Below are positions 1 to 5,647 of a stretch of DNA of 7,996 nt, piece after piece. The notes below the pieces were generated by a model. It saw nothing but the letters and a program-made list of their open reading frames with translations. It had not been told where the DNA came from and did not search any database. Location: contig PMOF01000186.1 in the NCBI GenBank assembly GCA_003162495.1, positions 1 through 7,996 of the forward strand. Reading direction: 5' to 3'. This DNA comes from Acidobacteriaceae bacterium (lineage in GTDB: Bacteria; Acidobacteriota; Terriglobia; Terriglobales; Acidobacteriaceae). The translations under genes were made by a program, and so were the position numbers. Within the stretch, counting starts at the first letter, position 1. The number at the start of each line of letters is the position of its first letter.

Positions 1-1232
1 GCGGGCTTGGTGGTATAGAACGGCACAAAAAGGTTTTCGGTGTTGGCGATGCCCAGGCCGCGGTCTTCAATGGTGACCAGCAGGCTGGAGTCGGCGAGCC
101 GCCAGGTTGCGCGCACCGGTTCTGCGCCGACGGCCAGCGAGGCATCCACCGCGTTGGCCAGCAGGTTGATGAACATTTGCTCCAATTGATCGGGATCGGC
201 CAGCAGCACCGCTGGAGGTCCCGGTTCGAGCACAACCGGCAACCGCTGCTCCAGCAGCACGACCCGCTCCAGCAGCGGCCCGAGAGGCACCGGCTTTAGG
301 TTTGGCGGTGGCAATTGGGCCAGCAGCCGGTAAGACTGCACAAAGCGGTGCAACGAATCGGCGCGGCTCTCCACCACGCCCAGCCCGCGGCGAAAATCGT
401 GCAGCATGGCGGGCTCGCCTTCCATCCGGTCGACCCGCGCCAGCAGGCTTCCGGCTATGGACTTGATGGGCGCGAGTGAATTCGACAGCTCGTGGCCGAG
501 CACGCGAATCAGCCGCTTCCAGGCGATTTGTTCTTCTTCCTGCAGCGGCAGGCTCACGTCGGCAAGCAAAAGCAGCGTGTGCGGCACGCCGTCCTGGCGG
601 AAGACCGCTTTGCGCAGCAGCCAGCGCGTCGGGCTTGCCGAAGACTTTTGATTGGCATTGAAAGTGTGGATGGTCTGGTCCGGCGCGGCCAGCAGTTCTT
701 CCAGGCCCAACTCGCGCGCCGAGTGGCCAAAGCAGCGGGCATGCGGCAGTCCCAGCAGCCGTGCGCCGGCGTTATTCACCAGTTGCAGCAGGTTTTCGCG
801 GTCAAACGCAAACAGGGGCGCGTGCATCACTTCAAGGATTCGCGACAACAGCGCCGTGGCCTCAAGCGAGCGCACGCGCTGCTTCTGCAACAGATCGGCC
901 AGCGCGTTGACCTCGGCGGCCAGTTCGCCAAACGCGTCATGAGAGCCGGCTCCGCGCGCGCGAAACGAGTAATCGCCCTCGCGCAGTGACGAAACGACAT
1001 TGGAAAGCGTCTGCAAGGGGCGCACCAACCCCTCAATCAGCGCGGCTGCCAGAAGAACGAAATAAAGCAGCAGGCAAACGGCAACCAGAATAGCGGGGGC
1101 GAAGTCAATCTTTTGCCGGTAAAGAAGGAATGCCGCAAAGATCAGCCCCGGCAGCGTCAGCAGCAGGCAATAGAGCCACGCCCGGCGGACCGCCGAGCCC
1201 CGATGCCGCCGCACACCGCGCTCATAGGCCAT
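1..1232 (-). CDS. Membrane sensor histidine kinase, NtrY-like (C-terminus cut by window edge)
   Basis: This is the sensor half of a two-component system: it should autophosphorylate a His and pass the phosphate to the response regulator encoded just before it. About 410 residues are visible. Two hydrophobic segments (about 19-37 and 47-66) form a hairpin with roughly nine residues between them. A HAMP-like region (about 67-118), a PAS-like region (about 122-225, LFAFDRENLLQLVNNAGARL) and a HisKA H-box (GHELSNSLAPIKS, His247) follow. The N-box (QLEQMFINLLANAVDAS), an EDRGLGIA G1 box and an NLFVPFYTTK F-box are present, and the G2 box is off the window. The ATG at 1232 was chosen because it opens the long frame and overlaps the regulator's last codons by 11 bp. 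It has no clear Shine-Dalgarno, so translational coupling is likely. The H-box context resembles NtrY-type kinases. The signal is unknown; co-transcription with an exporter suggests envelope stress or the exported compound (inference). Confidence 0.93.
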   Translation of the reverse strand, partial: MAYERGVRRHRGSAVRRAWLYCLLLTLPGLIFAAFLLYRQKIDFAPAILVAVCLLLYFVLLAAALIEGLVRPLQTLSNVVSSLREGDYSFRARGAGSHDAFGELAAEVNALADLLQKQRVRSLEATALLSRILEVMHAPLFAFDRENLLQLVNNAGARLLGLPHARCFGHSARELGLEELLAAPDQTIHTFNANQKSSASPTRWLLRKAVFRQDGVPHTLLLLADVSLPLQEEEQIAWKRLIRVLGHELSNSLAPIKSIAGSLLARVDRMEGEPAMLHDFRRGLGVVESRADSLHRFVQSYRLLAQLPPPNLKPVPLGPLLERVVLLEQRLPVVLEPGPPAVLLADPDQLEQMFINLLANAVDASLAVGAEPVRATWRLADSSLLVTIEDRGLGIANTENLFVPFYTTKP

Positions 1233-2610
1233 ATTTTTCAATACGCCGATAGAGTGCGGCGCGGCTCAGTCCAAGCGACTCGGCGGCCTGCGAGATGTTG
1301 CCGTCGCAGCGCCGCAGCACCTTGCGGATCAGCAGCGCTTCCACTTCGTCGATGCTCATGTTCTCAAACGACTGGGGAGAAGACTTGGCGGCGGCAATAG
1401 CCAGGTTGGCAGTCTCCACTTCCTCGCCGCGGCAAAGCAGCACGGCACGCTCCACTGTGTGTTCCAGCTCGCGCACGTTGCCGGGCCAGGAATATTGCAT
1501 CATCTGCTGCATCGCGGCGGAAGAAAAACCCTTGACCTGCTTGCGATAGCGGGCGCGGTTGCGATTGAGAAAGTGCGCGGCCAGCAGAGGTATGTCTTCG
1601 CGCCGGTCGCGCAGCGCAGGCAAATGAATTTCGACCGTGTTGATGCGGAACAGCAGATCCTCACGAAAATTTCCGGCTTTGGCTTCTTCCTGCAGCACCG
1701 CGTTGGTGGCGGATAGAATTCGCACGTCGACGCGCCGGGTTTGCGACGAGCCCACCCGTTCCAGCTCGCCGCTTTCAAGCACCCGCAGCAGCTTGCCCTG
1801 CTGGCGCAGAGGTACGTTGGCAATCTCGTCCAGAAACAGCGTGCCGCCATTGGCCAGCTCGAAGCGGCCCACACGGTCGGTGCGCGCATCGGTAAAAGCG
1901 CCTTTCACGTGGCCGAAGATTTCGCTTTCAAAGGTTCCCTCGGGCAGCCCGCCCGCATTCACGGCCACCAGCGCCATGCGCGCGCGGGGCGACGCGGCGT
2001 GCAGCAGCTTGGCCACGATCTCCTTGCCCGTGCCGTGCTCTCCGGTGATCAGTACGTTGGCGTCCGAGGGTCCCACTTGCGCAATCAGTTCAAGCACCGG
2101 CTGCATGCAGGGCGCGCCGGCCACAAACTCCGGCATCCCCTCGGCGCGGAGAAGGCGGTTTTCGAGTTCCAGCTGGCGCGCGCGGCGCAACGCGTGATGC
2201 AGTTCGGCATGCACGCGAATCAGCGAGAGCAGACGCTCATTTTCCCACGGCTTCTGGACAAAGTCGCGAGCCCCGCGCTTGATGGATTCAACCGCCAGGT
2301 CGATGTTGCCCCAGGCAGTCATCACGATCACCGGCAGGCGCGCGTCAAACTCCTGAATGCGGGCCAGCAGATCCAGGCCCTCCTGTCCGGAGGTGGTATC
2401 GCGCGTGTAGTTGAGGTCGATCAGAAGCACATCGTAGTCGGTTTGGCCCAGCGCCTCAAGCAGCAGTTGCGGTGAGCGCACACAGTCCACGCCAATGCCC
2501 TGGGGAGCGAGCAGCAACTCGACGGCCTCGAGGATGTGGGGTTGATCGTCGGCGACGAGCACTCGGATCTTTTCCTGCTTACTGGGAATGGCTCGCCTCC
2601 TGGACAGCAC
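1222..2610 (-). CDS. Sigma-54-dependent response regulator, NtrC family (receiver + AAA+ + Fis HTH)
   Basis: This is a bacterial enhancer-binding protein that, once phosphorylated, should hydrolyse ATP to open sigma-54 RNA polymerase promoters. Residues are numbered from the GTG at 2610. The receiver spans about 15-130, with acidic residues D21/D22, phospho-acceptor D65, T98 and K120. The AAA+ domain spans about 160-395: Walker A GEHGTGKE (190-197, His where Ser is usual), sigma-contact loop GAFTDA (237-242), Walker B GGTLFLDE (255-262), sensor I SATN, arginine-rich FREDLLFR, and sensor II WPGNVRELE (375-383). A Fis-type helix-turn-helix (GNISQAAESLGLSRAALYRR, about 437-456) closes the protein at 462 residues, a normal length for the family. 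The GTG at 2610 is the only conventional start before an in-frame stop at 2644-2646, but it lacks a ribosome site. An ATT at 2589 sits 6 nt after AGGAGG and may be the real start. The histidine kinase gene overlaps its 3' end. Targets probably include its own operon (inference). Confidence 0.95.
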   Translation of the reverse strand: MLSRRRAIPSKQEKIRVLVADDQPHILEAVELLLAPQGIGVDCVRSPQLLLEALGQTDYDVLLIDLNYTRDTTSGQEGLDLLARIQEFDARLPVIVMTAWGNIDLAVESIKRGARDFVQKPWENERLLSLIRVHAELHHALRRARQLELENRLLRAEGMPEFVAGAPCMQPVLELIAQVGPSDANVLITGEHGTGKEIVAKLLHAASPRARMALVAVNAGGLPEGTFESEIFGHVKGAFTDARTDRVGRFELANGGTLFLDEIANVPLRQQGKLLRVLESGELERVGSSQTRRVDVRILSATNAVLQEEAKAGNFREDLLFRINTVEIHLPALRDRREDIPLLAAHFLNRNRARYRKQVKGFSSAAMQQMMQYSWPGNVRELEHTVERAVLLCRGEEVETANLAIAAAKSSPQSFENMSIDEVEALLIRKVLRRCDGNISQAAESLGLSRAALYRRIEKYGL

Positions 2611-2764
2611 CGGTTTTCGCGTCGGCCATCGAGACCGCGCCGGCTAAGGAAACCGAGCCGGTGGCGCGCTCGCGGTCGATGCGGCAGCCATCGCCGGCGA
2701 ATCCAGCGGCTGCAACGATCGGTTCGGCGGCGCGATGCAAAACGGGTTGTGCTGAGGCGGGCAT
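2579..2764 (-). CDS. Probable small protein of unknown function (61 aa)
   Basis: I do not recognise this protein. It is an ATG-started ORF that fills nearly all of the space between the TolC gene and the regulator. It begins 23 bp after the TolC stop, behind the purine-rich GGAAAGGGACC, and its TAA lies inside the start region of the regulator. It is Ala-rich (MPASAQPVLHRAAEPIVAAA at the N-terminus), has a single Cys, and shows no convincing membrane segment, signal peptide or metal-binding pattern. By hand count about 70% of its codons end in G or C, in line with the coding sequence around it. If the regulator starts at the ATT (2589), the overlap is 11 bp, the same as the regulator/kinase overlap, which suggests translational coupling. 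It could instead be a chance ORF in a leader region; conservation in relatives would decide. No function is assigned. Confidence 0.5.
   Translation of the reverse strand: MPASAQPVLHRAAEPIVAAAGFAGDGCRIDRERATGSVSLAGAVSMADAKTGAVQEASHSQ
2596..2601 (-). promoter_or_regulatory. Strong Shine-Dalgarno (AGGAGG) that bears on the regulator start
   Basis: A perfect AGGAGG reads on the minus strand at 2601-2596, inside the 3' end of the small ORF. It lies downstream of the GTG at 2610, so it cannot serve that start. Six nucleotides after it is an in-frame ATT (2589-2587) that would begin a protein with PSKQEKIRVLVADD, a typical receiver N-terminus. The next in-frame conventional codon is a GTG inside the first beta strand of the receiver, which is a less likely start. 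Confidence 0.55.
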
Positions 2765-2787
2765 GGTCCCTTTCCGTGATTCTACGG

Positions 2788-4938
2788 CTAGTGAGTCACG
2801 ACGCCCAATTTCGCGTCGTCGATGGAGACCCCTGTCCGCTCCAGCGTCTCGCCGATGGCGCGGTCGATATCCGCCTTCGCCTTTTCGTAGGTTGTTTGCG
2901 CTGCGTCCAGCGTGGACTCGGCCACGGCGAGCGCGCTGTCCGCGGCCAGCGTATCGGCGCTGGATTTCGCGCCAAGCAGTTGCTCCTGTTTGATGATGTC
3001 GAAGGTCCGCTGCGCAAGGTCGCGCGCTTTCTGGGCCGCCTCCACGCGCGCTTGAGCCTGCTCTAGAGCAAACTTCGTGTTGCGCACATCGAAGAGAATA
3101 GTTTTCTGCTGCTGCACAGAAGCGATCTGGCTCTTGCGGTAATCCAACACGGCGCGGAATTGATCGGCCTTGACCTGGCGGTTGCGCAGATTGATGGAAA
3201 GCGTCATGCCGACCTGGTATTCCGGAGCGGAATAATTGAAGGTGTTCACAAACATACTGGGGAAGCCCGTGGGCAGATCGGAAGAACAATCCGGACCGAG
3301 TTGGGCCACGTCGCAATACGGGTTCTTGGGACCGGCGACGCCTTGTCCGGCGTAAAGACCGTACATGTTCAGAGTTGGCAAAAGCTCGCTGTTAATATCC
3401 TTCAGGGACTGCTTCTGCACCGCGGCTTGCATCTCGAATTGGGCGACTTCGGGCCGCTTCTTTTCGGCCTCGGCGATGAGATCGTCCATGGATTTGTCGG
3501 CATTCGGGTCAGGATCTGCCTTCAGGTCGAGAGGAATGACAGGCATCTCGTCGATCGAGGGATCGTCGACCTTGGTGAGCACATTCTTCATCAGCAGCTC
3601 ATTCAGGCGAAGGCTGGCGCGCGCCACCGTCAGGTTGCCTTCGGCGGTTGCCACGGCAGACTGATCCGTCATCACCTGCATCGCGGGGATGGCCTGGAGT
3701 TCGAGCTGCTTCTGATCGTCGGAGAGGGTCTTGTTGGCGAAGCCCAGGGAGCGCTCATTGATCTGCTCTGCCTCGTAGGCGTTCACAAGGTCCCAGTAGA
3801 TGTTCTCGACCTGAGTCACGGTGGCGATGACCTGCTCTTTGAAAACCAGGTCGGTGATCTGGGCGTTACGCCTGGCGATGCGGATGAAGCGCTCATTGGT
3901 GGCGAGCCCGAAGCCTGCCAGAACGGGCTGTGTGATTTGCACTGCGAAATTGGAAAACAGCTCAGGATTGATGCTGAAGTCCGGAGAATTGCTGGCTTGA
4001 CGCAGGCCCTGATAGGAGGCCGAGACGTTCGTGCCGATGGCGAACGATTGGGAGTAGTTCGACAACACCTCGATGGTGTTGGTTTTGAAAAGCGGCGTAC
4101 CGATCTGGAACGCGTTGACCTCCGGGGTGGTGGTGTGGTTCACGAAGCCATTGAAATTGAGGTAGGGATCGAAAGACGAAACCTGGGTTCCGGCGCCCAG
4201 GGTTGACGTTACGATGCCGCCATTACCGGCGGCGGCGGATCCACCCGAGCTGCCTCCGCCGCCCGCGCCGCTTGAAGCGCTGAAGCCGCCCTGGGTGGAC
4301 TGGGTGACGACCGCATTGACGCCGTTGGCCGTGGCGCCCGATTTGGTACGCTGGATATCAGCCTGAGCGATGGGGAAGTTATAGCGGAAATAGGCCAGAT
4401 CGAGGTTGTTCTCGATGGCCACTGCGATTGCGTCATGCAGTGAGATATAGATCTTTCCATCGCGGATAAGGTTCTCGAGGCGAGGTGAGTTGCTGAGGTT
4501 AAGTTCGGGCGCAGTACTGGGCATGTAGGGCGCAAGCGGGTTATGCGAGCGCGGCATGGGCACGTCAAACGGTTGCGGCGGAGCAAACAACGGCTGTCGC
4601 TGCTTCATCTGTTGCGCCAACGGTGCAGGCGTTGCGGTTGCGCCCGGCGTCGGCGAAGGAGCCTCCGGCGCGGTCTGTGCGGGCGGCGTTGGGGTTTGGG
4701 ACTGCTGATCCGGCCCCGGATTTTGCGCCTGAGCCTGAGACGGGGCCGGAGTTGGATCTGGGGACGCGGCTTGGGCCGGCTGCTGCGCGGTAGCCGCTAC
4801 GGTAACCAACCCCAGGTTCAGCTGCAAGCAGAGAATCGCTGTCAGCGAGGCGACGCGGCGCCACTCCGAAGGCTGGCGGTCGATGGAAGAATGAGTTCGA
4901 TTTTTCATTTGAGTCTCTTTTGCCAGGGTGAGGTTCAT
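2788..4938 (-). CDS. TolC-family outer-membrane efflux protein, unusually long (716 aa)
   Basis: This should form the outer-membrane and periplasmic channel of the exporter encoded upstream. The N-terminus has basic residues and a hydrophobic stretch (about 29-50) with a likely signal-peptidase I site at ATA/QQ (after residue 51). A Pro/Ala/Gln/Thr-rich linker (52-121) follows. The TolC repeat begins near KIYISLHDAIAVAIENNLDL (162-181). Other family-like segments are ITQPVLAGFGLATNERFIRI (335-354), VENIYWDLVNAYEAEQI (377-393) and the long helical region 585-700 (KTILFDVRNTKFALEQAQAR). A Gly/Ser-rich insertion lies at 218-241. TolC proteins are usually about 450-500 residues, so this one carries over 200 extra. 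The ATG at 4938 overlaps the ATPase stop as ATGA and has GGAGG 10 nt upstream; an internal ATG at 4908 (Met11), after AAGAGA, is an alternative that keeps the signal peptide. Substrate unknown. Confidence 0.93.
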   Translation of the reverse strand: MNLTLAKETQMKNRTHSSIDRQPSEWRRVASLTAILCLQLNLGLVTVAATAQQPAQAASPDPTPAPSQAQAQNPGPDQQSQTPTPPAQTAPEAPSPTPGATATPAPLAQQMKQRQPLFAPPQPFDVPMPRSHNPLAPYMPSTAPELNLSNSPRLENLIRDGKIYISLHDAIAVAIENNLDLAYFRYNFPIAQADIQRTKSGATANGVNAVVTQSTQGGFSASSGAGGGGSSGGSAAAGNGGIVTSTLGAGTQVSSFDPYLNFNGFVNHTTTPEVNAFQIGTPLFKTNTIEVLSNYSQSFAIGTNVSASYQGLRQASNSPDFSINPELFSNFAVQITQPVLAGFGLATNERFIRIARRNAQITDLVFKEQVIATVTQVENIYWDLVNAYEAEQINERSLGFANKTLSDDQKQLELQAIPAMQVMTDQSAVATAEGNLTVARASLRLNELLMKNVLTKVDDPSIDEMPVIPLDLKADPDPNADKSMDDLIAEAEKKRPEVAQFEMQAAVQKQSLKDINSELLPTLNMYGLYAGQGVAGPKNPYCDVAQLGPDCSSDLPTGFPSMFVNTFNYSAPEYQVGMTLSINLRNRQVKADQFRAVLDYRKSQIASVQQQKTILFDVRNTKFALEQAQARVEAAQKARDLAQRTFDIIKQEQLLGAKSSADTLAADSALAVAESTLDAAQTTYEKAKADIDRAIGETLERTGVSIDDAKLGVVTH

Positions 4939-5639
4939 TTGGCGCCAACCTCCGTCGCCCGGGGCTCAACTTTTTCATCGCGCGTGAGCCATCCGTCGCG
5001 CAGTTCGAGAATGCGCTGCCCGTAGCGCGCGTTCTCCTCCGAGTGAGTGACCTGCACAATGGTGGTGCCGGCGCGATTGAGTTCGCAGAACAGCTCCATG
5101 ATTTCGCGGGCCTGTGTAGAGTGCAGGTTGCCGGTCGGCTCATCGGCAAGCAGCAGCGCGGGCGCATGCACAACCGCTCGCGCAATCCCCACTAACTGTT
5201 GCTGTCCGCCGGAAAGCTGCGAGGGAAACAGATCCTTTTTGGCAACGATCTGAAAGCGGTCGAGAATGTCGGCCACCATCGCCTGGCGCTCCTTGGCGGG
5301 CAGGTTCTTATAAGAGAGCGGAAGGTCGATGTTCTCGGCAACCGTGAGATCGTCCAGCAGGTGATAACTCTGGAAGACCATGCCGATGCGCTGGCGGGCA
5401 AGGTCCGACCGTTGTTTGCGGTTGAGCGAATGCACCGGCGTTTCGCCGAACCAGTATTCGCCGAGCCAGCCGTCATCGAGCAGAGCCAGCACGTTAAGGA
5501 GCGACGACTTCCCTGCTCCGGATGGGCCCATCACAGTGACAAACTCGCCCTCTTTGATGGTGATGCCCACGCGGCGCAACACCCAGGTTTCAGTGTGCCC
5601 GGTTTTGTAACTGCGTTCTACATTTTTCAGTTCAATCAT
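4935..5639 (-). CDS. ABC transporter ATP-binding protein, MacB/LolD (o228) type
   Basis: This is the cytoplasmic ATPase that should power the adjacent permease. The 234 residues form a complete single nucleotide-binding domain: Walker A GPSGAGKS (38-45), Q-loop Gln90 (FQSYHLLDDLT), signature LSGGQ (142-146), Walker B LLLADE (162-167, catalytic Glu167) and switch His199 (VQVTHSEEN). The DEPTGNL segment and overall length match the MacB/LolD branch. Two positions differ from the usual pattern: Leu149 replaces the Arg normally found after LSGGQQQ, and His173 replaces the Asp of the D-loop (GNLHS instead of GNLDS). The ATG at 5639 was chosen over an upstream extension to 5708 because it places the standard MIELKNVERSY opening first and leaves an 8-bp gap after the permease stop, with GGAG 11 nt upstream. 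The gene is followed directly by the TolC-family gene with an ATGA overlap. Confidence 0.95.
   Translation of the reverse strand: MIELKNVERSYKTGHTETWVLRRVGITIKEGEFVTVMGPSGAGKSSLLNVLALLDDGWLGEYWFGETPVHSLNRKQRSDLARQRIGMVFQSYHLLDDLTVAENIDLPLSYKNLPAKERQAMVADILDRFQIVAKKDLFPSQLSGGQQQLVGIARAVVHAPALLLADEPTGNLHSTQAREIMELFCELNRAGTTIVQVTHSEENARYGQRILELRDGWLTRDEKVEPRATEVGAK
4949..4953 (-). promoter_or_regulatory. Ribosome binding site for the TolC-family gene
   Basis: GGAGG reads on the minus strand at 4953-4949, within the last codons of the ATPase gene, with 10 nt to the ATG at 4938. It supports 4938 over the internal Met11 codon as the start, together with the ATGA stop/start overlap, which favours translational coupling. 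Confidence 0.55.
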
Positions 5640-5647
5640 GATGCGCA

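Noticed and set aside
1157..1225. ATGA stop/start overlap at the regulator end (ATG at 1225) as the kinase start
   Set aside because: That frame stops after 22 codons. The kinase frame is entered from the ATG at 1232.
1741..2475. Plus-strand 244-residue ORF opposite the sigma-54 regulator
   Set aside because: The opposite strand encodes receiver and AAA+ motifs in the correct order, so this frame is a by-product.
2765..2787. Terminator between the TolC gene and the small ORF
   Set aside because: The 23-bp gap contains no stem-loop followed by a T-run on the minus strand.
2765..3316. Minus-strand extension of the small ORF upstream into the TolC gene
   Set aside because: The frame is open back to 3316, but that part overlaps the TolC C-terminal helices in another frame and is Arg-rich in the manner of shadow frames. 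Only the part from the ATG at 2764 is considered.
3160..4206. Plus-strand 348-residue ORF opposite the TolC-family gene
   Set aside because: It is antisense to a protein with clear family motifs and has no recognisable domain. Long antisense frames are expected in GC-rich coding DNA.
4828..4830. Cys37 in the TolC signal region as a lipoprotein site
   Set aside because: The residues before it (AIL) do not fit a lipobox, since Leu sits where Gly, Ala or Ser is needed. Signal-peptidase I cleavage after residue 51 fits better.
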